NCBI GenBank assembly: GCA_013365325.1 | Contig: JABVXV010000051.1 | Coordinates: 1-64,000 of the forward strand | From: Dipetalonema caudispina | Lineage: Eukaryota > Nematoda > Chromadorea > Rhabditida > Onchocercidae | Direction of reading: 5' to 3' | DNA length: 64,000 nt | Shown here: positions 27,501 to 42,000 of the stretch, in pieces | Layout of the letters: every line of letters begins with the position of its first letter | Position numbering within the stretch: the first letter of the stretch is position 1 | Program-made: the position numbers and the translations under genes | Notes under the pieces: model-generated | Databases searched by the model: none | The model's input: only the letters and a program-made list of their open reading frames with translations | Told to the model about the DNA's origin: nothing

Positions 27501-29991
27501 AAATTTGCTGATAAAAAATATTAAATTATAAATTAAAGTGTCATTTTGTTAATATTAAACTAATAGTTAACGTACAGAACTGAATTTTCATTTCTTTGAA
27601 AGCACTCTATAATTTTTTTAAATTCAGCAAAAGATTCTAAATCTTTTTTTTCTATCAAAATTTGATTAAATATTTTATTAAATTGTAAGCAAATACACTG
27701 AAATGAAAAAGAGATTAACACACCTTGTAATAATGGAATAAAGCGGGGGAACGGGGAGAGAAAAGAAAGAAGTAGGATTGATAAATTTCATTAATCCCTG
27801 GATCATTTTTTTTAAATTGTAACTATTTTTGCATGCTTGTGGCATTTCTCTGATTAAAATTGATATGTTCAATTTTTGAGAGCACAAAAAATTTCTACTT
27901 CAAACATATTTTCTGCTATTTTTAGATGAAAGTAAGGATTTTCAATTTTCATTCATTTGGAAATAGAAAGAAAGAGTGCATTAAAATATACTGTAATAAA
28001 GTTCCAATAAAAAAGAAAATATATGCGCCGTAATAAAGTTCAAAATATATACCAAAATAATATTCTATCGAGAAATATACTGTAATAAAGTTTGAGAGAA
28101 ACGATGTATACTGTAATAAAGTTATGGCAAAAAAAAAAAAAGGAGAAGCGAAGGAAGAAAAGAAGAAAAATGTAATGAAATTTTTTGCTAAATTTTATGA
28201 AAAAGAAAGACAAACCTTTTTTGTCCATTGGAATTTTTGCCATGTTTTGCGTTGTCGATAAACCATTTTCGATTGGTAGTTAATTAATGAGAAAGTAAGT
28301 AACCAAGTTATAATAACTTAAAATATTTACAACAATACCTTTTTACAGTTATAAAATGGAACAAATAATAAGTTTGATTTGACGATATTAAAATTGAATC
28401 ATTGGAAAAAACTGGCGCATATTGAGAGGAGCAAAAAATTTTTTGAATAAACAAAAGAAAAGAGAATTAATTATTTAACTATGAAGCGGAACTTTTGCAA
28501 GTAATATTTTCACAGCAATTATAAAATTATATTTGAAGAACAAAGGAAAGTTCGATGAGAAAACCATTGAGGATGTGATAAAAAATTTAAATCATTTTTA
28601 TAGGTGCCAATTTAAAAATTTATAGGAGTAATTTAAAAATTATAGGTGGTATATGCAATAGTCTCACATTCTTTAAAAGATCTAATCCATTTAATGAATT
28701 AAACAAATGGAAGTGCAAAGTTATCGAAATGGGATTAATGTTTGAAAAATTATTGTTTCATTTTTTTTCCAATGATTGAATAAGACAGTATGGTATATTT
28801 TTGAATTGTTAAAATTGAATTCTTTAAAAAAAATTCCAAAATTATGATTTTGATGAGAATTTTACCAATAACGATTTCACAATCTATCCATTTTTTCGCT
28901 CCTTCAATTTTATTTCATTTCAAAACAGAATTCACCTTTAAATTTACGAATTTTTTTCCATAGGAAATTTTCAAGGTGAAATTTTAACTTCAAACTCAAT
29001 TTTAAAGGTCGAATAAATTGAGCAAATGCAAGTGAGGATGAAAATGTACAATCATTTTAATTTTCAAGGAAACCATAATGTTTTAAATTTTTTTAAAAAA
29101 CTGTAATTTGACAAAGAAGACAACATATCTAATTAGAAAAAAATGCTGTATTTGTCATCAATAACTATTTGTTAATGGGTAAATGTAATAAACAGTTATT
29201 ATTAGTTTAATACGATAAACTTTCCTTTAAATTTTTTTTAGAAATTTTCTTTTTTAAATGAATCAATAGCAGATATTAGAGCTGCATTGATGATATGAGA
29301 GTGGACGAAATGGCTTACGATAAAGTAAAAACAGGTTGTTTTGTTAAAATTTTCATATTTTTTCTAGTTTAAGATAAATTTATGAATCATTCAAAGCGAT
29401 GATTTCATCGCATTCCTTTGCTTTCTCAATTGAAATACTAGCAAATGAACTCAATTGAACTGAATAAACTGAATCGAATTAAACATATCACAAATAATAT
29501 CAACCAGTAATCTTTTTAAATGATTCTTTTCCTCATCTCATGGATAGATTATTAGCATTGGCAAATATTTGATGACAAAAAAAAAAGGAGAAAAAGCATC
29601 GCCTGTTAAATAATTGGTAATGAATAAAGGACAAAATTGAAAATAATACTAAAGTATAATAACTCAAAAAGAAAATTTCATTCGAACTAAATTGAAAATC
29701 CAAATTTTAATGAAATAACAAGGAATTATGTAAATTGTTAAAAAATTTTATGAAATTTACGCAAATACTGTAAATGAAAGGTAAATGGGTTAGGGTTGGG
29801 ATGGAAAAAGAAATTAATTATGATACTTGTGTAATATGAAGGAAATGGATAAAAATGGGTAAAAAGTACAAATGACTAGTCAACTGTAAGCGACAAATAA
29901 TGATAATGATAATAACAATGATGATGATGATGATGATGATAATGATAATGATAATGATGATGATGATGATGATGATGATGACGATGATGAC

Positions 29992-30039
<48 letters not shown>

Positions 30040-33000
30040 AATGATAATAGTAATAGGAAGAAGAAGGAAGAAGAAGAAGAATGCTACAGACAATTTATTG
30101 ATAATAAATTGAATTGATAGAACGATTAAATGGTAACAGGTAAAACCGGCTCAGTCTCCACTTACCGTTACCGGTAAAGTGCTATGTTCGGGTAACATTT
30201 GTAAGTGGACATACACATGTATAACATACATTATTATAAACATGTTTATCATATTTTCACATAAAAGTAAGTAAGCATAAGTGCTTCATTTCATAGAATA
30301 TACTTATTAACCTGTCTAAGCTAATTTGTTATCATTTTTTCATGCTGATTGATGTCAAAAATTTTCGTTTTTTGATTCTTTTTAGCAAAAAAGTCAAAAA
30401 CAAACAGAAATATAAAAAAGGATAGAAAGAGAAAGAAAAAATTTAATAATATTTCCAATAAATAATGAATAAAACTGAGAAAAATATATGCTAAAAATGA
30501 ACCGAATAGCAAGGATAGTTATTATGTAGGCAAAAGTTAACTTAGAAAGATTAATTAAAATTAGACGGAAGGATTGAATTTTTTTTAATGGAAAAAGAAG
30601 CGGATATAAAAAAGAGCCCGTAATATTAGAAATCGTTTTGTTTTACTTTTTGTAATGAAGAAGGGAAGATGATTAATTAGTTAACTGATAAGTGACAAGC
30701 ACGTACCATCAGCTGTGACATTGATGAAAATTTGTTAGGTAATGTATTTATGAGGGGAAGATCTGAAATGCCATTGATAATGGCCTGTTGGGCAAAATGT
30801 CCTATGATGGGAAAATTTGAAATTTTGGGTAATTTCGGTGTTACTCGATGCTATTTTTCAATTTTAATTCTCAATGAAATGATTTAGAAAATAATAGAAA
30901 AAAATAAGATAAGTTAATGAGTAAGAAAGGTACAATTTTGTCCAAAAAGAGGTAAAGGGGTGAAGGAAGGAAAGAGAAGGAATGAGAAGAAAAGAAAGGA
31001 TTGATTGTCAAATCAAATGGGTGGACCTATTTTATGTTTTCAATAGAAAATGGAAATTGAAAGAGAGGAAACAAGACCATAAATATATCAAAACCAACCA
31101 ATCAACTAAGTTAACAATTGAACAAAATTTCATGAAAAATATGAAATATTTTTATGGCTTCTTTATTAAAAAAAATTGTTTCTAAGAGAAGCTATTGTTT
31201 ATAGAATTTTCAAATTCAAATTTTTCAATTTTGATTTTGAAGAAAAAACAAACCGTTAAAAACCTTTATGCTAATGCTAACTATTGGCTTTACTTAGGAT
31301 ATTTGCTAAGCTCTAATTCAAAAATTGGGAATTACTTCGTATTCATAATGTTTTATTGCATTCATTTGAATATAACTTCTATATAACTTTTGCAACTACT
31401 TGATTGCTATGATTAGAAGTAAATATAATTGAATTTGGAATTTATAGATTGACATTGAATATTTTCCTCTGATCAATTAAAGTTTTAATTTTTTAAATTC
31501 ATATTAAATAAATTACTAAATCTACAACAATAATAATAATAATAATAAGCTTTTCCATTACTAGTGGAAATGTCGCACTTAACATCAATGAGAAATAAAG
31601 ATGTAACAGCAATTGACGAAACGTTCGATAATGATGCAAATGGGATGGTGCGATATTGTCAAGGACATTATTTCATCTTCCATATTAGCATCTTTTTATG
31701 GATCACTTTTGGAAATTAATATGTTTATAAAATAATATTAGCAACTTTTAAATATAATAAACTTAACTTAAGCATATTTTATTCCTTTTTTTAAAAATTC
31801 AATTAATAATGCTATTCTATATTATTATACATCATTAAATGATTATATTAAATGATACATAAACCTAATCAATAATGCTATTCTCTATTATTATACCTCA
31901 TTAAATGATTATATTAAATGATACATAAACCTAATCAATAATGCTATTCTCTATTATTATACCTCATTAAATGATTATATTAAATGATACATAAACCTAA
32001 TCAATAATGCTATTCTCTATTATTATACNNNNNNNNNNNNNNNNNNNNNNNNNNNNNNNNNNNNNNNNNNNNNNNNNNNNNNNNNNNNNNNNNNNNNNNN
32101 NNNNNNNNNNNNNNNNNNNNNNNNNNNNTCATTAAATGATTATATTAAATGATACATAAACCTAATCAATAATGCTATTCTCTATTATTATACATCATTA
32201 AATGATTATATTAAATGATACATAAACCTAATCAATAATGCTATTCTCTATTATTATACATCATTAAATGATTATATTAAATGATACATAAACCTAATCA
32301 ATAATGCTATTCTCTATTATTATACCTTATTAAATGATTATATTAAATTACACAGCTTTTCTGCTATTTCATTCCTAACATATTGTAGCAACAACCGATA
32401 TTAAGTACTAAGTACCTTTCGAAAGCTCTAAATAATAGCCAAAAAAAATTGATCAACGACCTTATTTGTATAATATTTTATATAATTGCACAGATATGAA
32501 AGGAAATTTACTTCCTGAAGTTCATTTGATAATCCGGAATTACTGGTAACTCACTTTTTCCTCTTTTTTTTTCTCATTGAATGTACAAAAAACAGAAAGT
32601 ATTCCGGTCCATTTAAATACCTATGGCTAATGAGAATGATCTATTAACCATTGAGGTATTAAATTTTGAAAATAAAATTAGACTGCGACATGTATATATT
32701 ATTCATATACAAAAATGCATTTTAGCTTAAGAAATTACTAATCTATTTGTTCAAATATAAAAATCAAATTGAAAACAAACTAATCAGTAATATTTTTCCT
32801 TTTTTTAAAAAAAGAAATATTATCTTTCATTCGTGAAATATTTTGATTAACTTCAATAGTAATTATAAATTTTCAACTAATCGTTAATAATTTAAAACAT
32901 TTTTCCACTTTTTTGTCGTTATATGGTAAAGATAAGAGAATAAACAAATTTAGGAAGGAATACATATCACACACTATCAATTAACATTATGTTTTATTCC

Positions 33001-36000
33001 TTTCCTTCATGCTATCAGTAAAATGAGATCAACTTCGAAATGACCTACATTGAACTTTAAACATTCATTCAACACAACCGATATATCCGATTGAAATGAC
33101 CTTTTTAAAACTCTTATTGTATTTCTAAGCATTCTAATCATTTTTAAATACATCTGAAAGAAATCAAGACAAGGTATGACTCACCAACACTTTGAAATTG
33201 TAAGATATAAGTTAAGTTTGACTCATTATTTTAAAGCATAAGATATAAATTCATAATACAGAATCATAATTTAAAAAGAAAAGAAATAGTAAATATGTCA
33301 TAAGAGAAATCCCATCTGAGCACAATTTGCATATTTTTGAAAATCCATTAGGAGATAGAATCTTTTTGAGTTCTAATTTGCTCTATTAACATATCAATTA
33401 TGAAATATTCAAAACATATAAATGAGCACTGATAAAGAAAAACTTGATAAAAATGACGATAAATAAAGGTGAGCTATTAAAAGATGAGAATGCTCTGATC
33501 ATAGATTAATTTTTTATTTTCTGTTTTGGAAATTGATAATTTTACAAAATGAAATTACTTGAGATAGAAAAAAAAAAAACTCAAACAATTAGGATTAACA
33601 ATAAGAATTGCAAAAAATATGCAATAGTTCGTAAAGGATGAAAGATTTGTTGTTGTTGTTGTTATTGAACAGTAAATTGGATGTTTTTTTTTTTTATGAT
33701 TGGTAAGTAAATTGAATTCTTTAAGATCGGTAAATTGAATTTTACAAGATTGGTAAAATTGTGCAGGCGCTTGACATTCACTAAAATTTAAAATTGTTCC
33801 ATAAGAAAAAAGTAATCGAAAAAAATCTGTTGGAAGTGAATTATTTTAGATGTATGAAGGAAAGACAATCACAAAGTTAATGGCTTGAAAAAAATTTAGA
33901 AAAAAAAAAAAGAGAAGGAAAAAAGTGTTGGGATAGCAATGGTTGTCGAATAGGTACCAAACTGGTTGGAAATAATTGTAGGGAAAAAAAAGGAAAAAAA
34001 AAATTAAACGAATAATTCGCTAATGTTCGTTGCAATCCTTTTCTCTTCGAAATTGATGGGTTTTTTTTTTACCATTTTTAGAAAAATGAATTTTAAGAAT
34101 AATACTTAAAAATGGGTTTATATTGATTGAAGAAATCGATGTATACTTTGTACTTAATTTTCTTTTTTTTCTTGCAAAAAAGAAGGGAAAAAGATTTGAA
34201 AATAAATATTGCGTAAAAAATCTTCCGATTAAAAATTTTGAAATGTTGAAATTTCAAATTTCATTAAAAACTTTACAATATGTAATTGAAATTCGTGTTT
34301 ACACAGACAGATTTCAATTTAACGCTATTTTTTTTTTTTTTTTTTTTTGGAGAAAAATACATGGACGGATTTCATTCTATCTTCAGATTGCTAAATTTCA
34401 ATAAAAATTTGAAGAATTAAAAAAGTTTGAGTTGAAAATTTTTGCTTCAACTGAAAGTGATCATAAGGCATCCGATGGTATAATTTCATTAAGATAACAT
34501 ACAATGCGTGTCTCTTAGCTATGCCACACGTCCATATCGTTTGTGTCACACGTGTATATTCACTTATGTCATACGTGTGCTAACCTAAATATTGTACCTA
34601 GCCATAAAATTTGAGTAAAGTTGAAAAATTGTGAATTGGGATGAGAATATTTCAGTTAACATAATACTAGCCATTTTATGATAAGTAAAAATGTACAGAT
34701 TTAATGAATGAATTAATTATTGTAAATTTTAAAAATTTAAATTTCTGATATCATATAGAAATGGAGTGGAATAACTATTGGTATTTTGTTTAACTATTTA
34801 AACCTTTTATGTAAAATTTTTGTTAGCATGATGAGATATTTTTTTTCATCTCTTTCACTAAGTTTCTGATAGAGTGTATGTAACATTAATCATTCAACCT
34901 TTTTCATGCTTAATTTTAAAATTTATATAAAAGTAACCATCTTGAAGGAAGAAATACTTATGGGATTATCTCATGACATTTTAATTTCATTTAAAAGTTA
35001 AACAAGCAAATTTAATCGATATGCAAAAAAAGAAATCTAAGGAAAATCAATGAATATATCTCAGATATATTCAGTACTTTATATTTATACTACATAAATT
35101 TTAGAAGTAAAATTTCAATTATTAGTTCAAGTAGAGAAAAAGTTCGACAAATAAACAAGAAAAAATGTTTTCATATTTGTTGATTGGATTAAAACTTTGA
35201 AAAAATATTCACATAAAACAAAGTTTTCGACTAATTCATACGTAGAAAGATTATTTAAGCTGCTAAATAAAAGTGATAGGGCAGGTATTAAATTTCTAAA
35301 CTGAATCTGAAGAAATTTGTTCAAATAATAATAATTGACAACAACAACATGAGAAGATGACGGAAAGTAAAGTATTTAAAACGAAAGTTCTCGACCGTTA
35401 GCAAATTTACTAATCATATCGATACATCAGTACAACGTAAATGATACCTATTTCCTTTGCTTAATGTAAACGTAAAATTTTTATATTGTAAATAAGAAGC
35501 TAAATCTGAAAGTTAACCAATTTTTTTTTACAAGTTCAACAATTATAATATGCGAAGATTTGAAAATTTCGGAAAGGATATATAGTTGAAAAACCAAACA
35601 ATTTAAAATCTCATTAAAGTTTTTACGAAAATTACGAAATATTTTACAAACAGGAAATGGATAACTATAAAAGGTAGTATATAGAGGAAAGTATTAAAAA
35701 TGATAATAAAATTTATTATTCATTAATGATCATTCGATATTGGAATTGATCGAAGTAAGTTTGGTATAACAGACATTTGATCACGTCATCAACGAGTAAT
35801 CCATGCATGTATCAAAATAAAATACTAAACTAAAATTTACCGCAATAGCATATGTTGATATGTAATGCTAATAAATAAAATAAATTCACAATTTATTGAA
35901 ATGTAATTTGATAAATTCTCAATATAATTTATTTTCAATGAAGATTAGTTAAAATAATATTTAGAATATTGAAACGCAAAATAATATTAAAAGAAGTATG

Positions 36001-39000
36001 AATGAGCATGGCAAAATATATTTGGTCGTGATTTAAAATTTCGCAAAATTTTTTAAATTCGAAAATTTAATTTGTGAAATTCTTTGGATTTATTGCTTTT
36101 GATTAAACAAACAAAACATTTAGAAATTTTTAAAGGACCAATCAACACTTTCGAATATATATTAAATTTTTAGCAAATAATAGAAAGTTATAAACCATTT
36201 TCCTCGATGAAGAGTTTATCTTAAAATTCGAAGTTTTAAAAAAATTCAAAGAAAACTTTGTAAATTTTGATTAGCATCATATTCGTTAATATCAGTGAAT
36301 GTTTACCAACAGATGGTGAAGAAAATTTATTTGCTACTTGGATACGATATCTAAGCAGATTGATCGATACTAAGCTAACTAACTGAGACCGAATGATTTC
36401 TTGAAACAAAAGAAAAATAAAACAAAGATAAAAAAAAGAAGAACTAACCCTCAATTCGATAGCTTCTTCTTGTTCTTTGGTACGTTTTGCTAAATAATCC
36501 TTTTCCAGCCTAAAATGAAATGGAGCTATTTTGATAACTAAGTTTGGAAATTTTAAATAAAAACAATGAAATTCCAAAAAAAATAAAGCATCATAAAATA
36601 GAACAAGTTTTAACAATATTTTCATAAAATTGATGAAAAAAATTTATGCAACTGTTGTTCCTTAATTATTGCGCCAAAGTTAACATTTATAAAAAAGTTA
36701 AGCTTAATTAAGCTAAAGTTAAGTTTAAAAAAGTTAAGCGTATATGAAGCGCAATTATACGCATATATTAAACGTGCTTCATAAATATATTAAAAATATA
36801 TGACGTGCATCTGACGTATTACTAACTTACAATAAATTTATCATTTTCTTTCCATTTTATGATCGATACATATGTATATATATTATTGAAATGAATTTTT
36901 CAATGAATTTATAATACTTCGAAAATACAAATTTGTAATATTTAATTGCAAAAATAAAGCTTTCGTGGTGGATTTTTTTTTTTTTTCGCTTGGTAATAAA
37001 TCGATATTGAATAATATTTCATTGGGAAACAAAACTTTCCTATTTTTCTGTTCGATTATTTTCAAAAAGAGAAAGAATCAATAATGAATAATATTTCATT
37101 GAACTATATGTTTTGCAAAGAAAATATTCTTTTTCTGTTCAGTTACTTTCAAAAAAAAAAAAAAAAAAAAAAAGAAAAAGAAAAAGAAATCGCTTTTTTT
37201 TTTTTGCATCATTTTTAACCAATAGAAGAAGATGAAAAGAACGATTCCATTCTGAAAATTATTTCAAAAAGACGAAATTTATTTTTCACTTTTTTTTTCC
37301 TCAAAAATTTTCTGACATTGTAAAAAAAAAAGGAAAAAAAGTTGTTGTTTTATTCATTTTGTGTAATAAAAGCGTTTCGTGAATTGATAATATTCCTGGG
37401 AAATAATCATCCTTAATTTATCATTTTCACTTTTATTTTTCAATCAGTTTCAAAAACTGATAAACGATTTTGCTTAATAGTAGGAAATAAGGATGAAACT
37501 TTCCATACCAAATGTTTGATTAATGAACATTGTTACGATTAATATAGCAAAATTAAACAACTAGAACTAATAGTGGTATAAACTTAATTTGGATGGACAG
37601 TGGTCAGTCATTACCGACAGAAAATTCATATTACTCTAAAAATCGGTGCGTGAATAGTTCTGAAAATTTGATAGAGAAATACTAATTTTAGCAGAATAAG
37701 CAAAAAGTACATTTTAATAATAGAATTTTATAACTTTTTTCCTTAATTTTAAAGAATTTGAATTTCAATAAAACCTATTTTAGCAGTTGTTATGGAAATA
37801 TCAAATGCTATCAATTAAACTAACTTTTTCATTTTTTTAGCATTTAAAGTAACTTTATTAGCTACAACGAACAAAAGTTCATGATCATTTTCGTATCGTT
37901 CACGCACTTCACGTTGAAAATACTGCAAAATTGTATAATTAAATTTGATCACAATTTCAAAATTTTATATTAGAATTATTGCTTAAAAAATCAAAAAATA
38001 CCAAATAAATTTCCTTTAATAAATAAATTTCTCATAATGATTAGAAATATAATGTGAATTCTGAATATGCAATGAAAATGCAACTTTTCATTAAATTAGA
38101 AAATTTCTTTCCACAATTAAATTTATCTAAAATAGTTGACAGTAATAATAATTACTATCCTTCTGTATGACAAAGATTATTTTGTTAACATAGAATTTTT
38201 TGTGAAAAAAAAAAAAAAATCCTGAAATTAACTTTAAGCATTCCTTCCATATCGAGTTTTAGTAAGTCTAATCGTGCCTGTTGTAAAATTGCCAATGCTA
38301 CACGAAATATGAATTCCATTCCCTAAAATGAATTGATCAATTGAGCGAAATGAGATAAATAACTCAAATGAAAGTAATTTGAAAAATATTCCTTATTGGT
38401 ATGCCTTAAATTTTATTTGAAAAAATTCCGGAAAATGTCTATTATGAGATATATTTTTATTGCTAGCAAATTTTCATTTCCTTTTTTTTTAAATTTAATA
38501 ATTCAGATTAGAAATTACTTAGTAAATAGAAAAGAAACTAAAAATAAATGGTAGTGGAAATTTGCAAACAAATAAATAAATTAATGAATTAATGCATGTT
38601 ATAGTAATAAAATATATTACATTATATACTTTGCGTGCAAAAATGCATGCATTTCTTGTAAGGCAAACATTAAAGTACCATAAATGAATTCAATATTTGT
38701 AAGTATTTAATTAGAATATAATATAAAAAAAAATTTTTTTTGTATAGAAATAAAATATTTCAAAAAAACTTTCATTCAATTAATGCAAATGACTGATAAA
38801 CTTGAAAAAATAATTGGTGTAACGATATCTTTATTTTACTATTCTAATTTTATTAGACTTAAAATAAACTTCAGCTGGGTATTCAAATGAAATTATGGTA
38901 ATGGAGTAAATACGTAATGAAATGCTATTATAATTGCTGGAACAAAAACTATTCAGATATTCTTGATATATGCTAGATTCAATTATAAATTAAAATTCCA

Positions 39001-42000
39001 GGAATTTCTGATATTAAATGTTTCGTTGAAAAATATTTTCGAATTGATCCTTTGGTTTGGTTAAATAATAACAGAAATTATATAGAATTATCATCTATGA
39101 CAATATATCATAGAGTTAAGGATTACTTCAGCAAGGAATATATCCATAATTCTGTTAGCCAATTCCAATGGTAATGTTGTGGTGAAAAGAGCCAAGAACC
39201 AACTGCTAGCATACATACTCGTATCAAAACCCATATTATTGAAATGTGTACATAAATCTGGCATTTGTTCCTAAATTTAACTTTATTAAACATTTATATA
39301 ACATAAAAATAAATTTTAAGAATAAATTAAAAACGATAATGCGTAATTTTTAAAATGTTACATTCCCGAAATGATTGATATGTTTTCTGGAGGATTGCCC
39401 TAAGTGTAGTCAGTAGTTTTTAATCAAACCTACTTAACCATGAAAATAATATTGCTTGAAGTACTCATATTTTAGCATTAGATTAAACCAAATGATAGGC
39501 CTTAAATTCTTCCTATTGACTATGTTTATGATCGTAATGATAAGTAAGAGTTAATCCTAAATACATGAATGTTCAAAATGTAATTACCTAGAAATTTGCA
39601 TTTTACGTCAGTTAGAAATTATTTATAATTATTAACAGGAAGTAAAAAAGGTAACTAACTTGAACAAGGCACTCAAGTTGAAACATACATAGACCTAATT
39701 CGGTCATTGCAGGTTTAAATAATTCTCTTAAACGATATGTTTCCATCAAACGTACAAACACTGCGAATGCTTCTTCTTCAGGCATCTAAATTGAATTAAA
39801 AGTTAAATTAACAATAACAATAATTAAAGATAATGAGTAAGTTAAGAGCTAAGATGACATATTGAAAAATAATTCTAAATTGCGGGGTCAATAAAATCTT
39901 ATCAATTAACCTCTTGGACTGAAGAGATCCAACATTTTAATTTCTTTCTTTTAAATTTCAAATTAATGTGTGATTTCTAATTATATTATAGTCAGTACTT
40001 TAACATATAAAAATTCTTCTGCTTGAAATCCCAATACCTGTGATTCAGGGATTGTAAGTTAGAAAGAGCGGAATATGACAGATGACTAAAATAATTTGTT
40101 AAAATACTTTTTCCCCCCAATTAATTAGCCATAAATTATACCTGTAACAATAATTGTCCAACAATAAAGGCACTTCCTTGACAATAGCCAACTTCATTAT
40201 CATGAATACTATATGCTTTAATAACATTAAAAAGAGCTTGTTGTCCACGACCATTATCTTTGAAAAATTCCAATTCAGGATACGTTCGTGGAATATCACG
40301 TAATATTACCTATAACAATAATAGTATTAATAATGTTAACGCATTATTATCTATAATATAATAGTAATAATGATAACAAAGTTTAATTTAGCATTTAGTT
40401 CATAAAATTAATCATTAATCAATTTGTACTTAATCTAATTATAATAGTAATGAAAATAAATATTTACACTTTTACTTTTTCATATGGAGATGATCGTCTC
40501 ATACAATCCGCATAAATATCATGAATTGTAGATACATTAGCATCACTTAATAATTGCCAAGCTATTGTACGAAAATGTTGAGGAATACCACGACGAGCAA
40601 GTTCCTGGAAATGAACAGATAAGTCCGATCATATCATATAATATCATTTCATTCTACTAAATTAAAATGTATTCACAATTTTTCTTTTTTGCCCAAATAT
40701 ACATATACTTGTTAACTTTGGTCAAAATAAGAAATGAATAAGTATTGTTTTTAGCTTTTAAAATAATTTCTTTTCGCTACTTTTTAAAAGAAATATTTTT
40801 AGGATTTTCTTTTTATTTCGAAATAATGAGATTAATTCCACTTTTTTTTTTTGAAACTTTTAATCCATTTATTATTTTTTCTTTTGTTACGCATTTTTTC
40901 CTTTGTACCACCGCATTTCTTGTTAGTTTTAAATTTTTATGATGAAAATTATACGCTTAAATAAACATTAAAATATAAACGAATAATTTTTGAAATGAAA
41001 TCTGAAACTTTTCTTTTTTTCTAGAAAAACAAATATCACATGTTCTTAATAACCTGTCGATATTTTTTTTGCGCCTTAATTAATCTCCTGTTAATTAAGC
41101 CTTGAACTATTAGGAATATATTTCTGTTTTCATTTTATCATTTTCTTAATTCCAGTATTCATATTTATTAACTTCCTTTCTTTCTTATTATTAGAAAATT
41201 TTTCTTTGATGATAATATTAACTTTAAGTTATGAAACCTTAATATAATTTGGCCTTTTCCGGATTTCCACTTCCCAGTTTTTGATTAAATTTCCCCAAAT
41301 AGCCCAAAGATCCAAGTCTTCATCATCCTCTGCCGGTACACTATTTTCCCGTGATTTATTTGACCTGAAATGCTAATAATACTGCTAGTATTTTTGATGC
41401 AAAAGATTGAATTTATACAGTCATTGATTCTCATTGTTAAATAGCCTAGATTATTTAGGAATCAAATTTATCTTCTTGAGTCTTGGCTTTTCAATTCCAT
41501 TCAAGTGGGAAAAGAATGTCAGAAGTATTCAAAATTATAGAATCGATCAGAAATTGGAACTAAAGTCGAAGCATACTATTTAGCATATAAATTCCTCTAA
41601 AAGGAATATTATTTTTATCGTAATGAATTAACTGGCATATCTATCGGCAAAACCATACTTTGGATAGTTAACCTCAAAAACAAACAGAAATAAATATAGG
41701 AAAGTAGAAATTTGGTAAAATTTGAGTAGTAAAATCATGAAATTATAGCAAAATCGAATAGTAAAATGTACAAAATTTTGAGTTAAAATTTTAAAAATTA
41801 AAATTATCAAAATATGAATTCATTAAAAATAATAAAACTATAAATAATTTAAATTTAGAAAGGTTTAATAAAATAGATAAAATTTGAAAAAAAAACAAAA
41901 ATACCTCGGACTGAAACTATCAGTTATCGCACCACCTGAGCTACTTGAACCGGTTCGTATTGATGCAACAGAGCGTGAATCAAGTTCATTAGACGTATTC

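Larger units (their letters stand above)
26274..36448. other. 10.2-kb intron of the EVI5-family gene (between exons 11 and 12)
   Basis: Separates the TBC-encoding exons from the coiled-coil exons. It holds a short repeat cluster (27987-28123), a (GAT)n tract (29896-30081), a strong hairpin (30157-30209), a 66-bp satellite with the assembly gap (31790-32349) and a CACACGT cluster (34523-34579). No additional exon could be supported; the peptide across the junction is collinear with EVI5L without one. Confidence 0.8.

Noticed and set aside
29818..30112. Poly-Ile (minus) and poly-Met (plus) open frames
   Set aside because: They are pure translations of the (GAT)n array with no coding flanks.
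30157..30209. Canonical miRNA precursor or tRNA at the hairpin
   Set aside because: Arms are too short for a typical miRNA hairpin and there is no cloverleaf or A/B-box pattern.
31790..32349. CRISPR-like array
   Set aside because: Whole units repeat head to tail without variable spacers, in a eukaryotic intron; it is a satellite.
36236..36625. 129-codon minus-strand frame read as a whole
   Set aside because: Only 36509-36449 is coding, with a clear acceptor and donor; the rest is read-through into introns.
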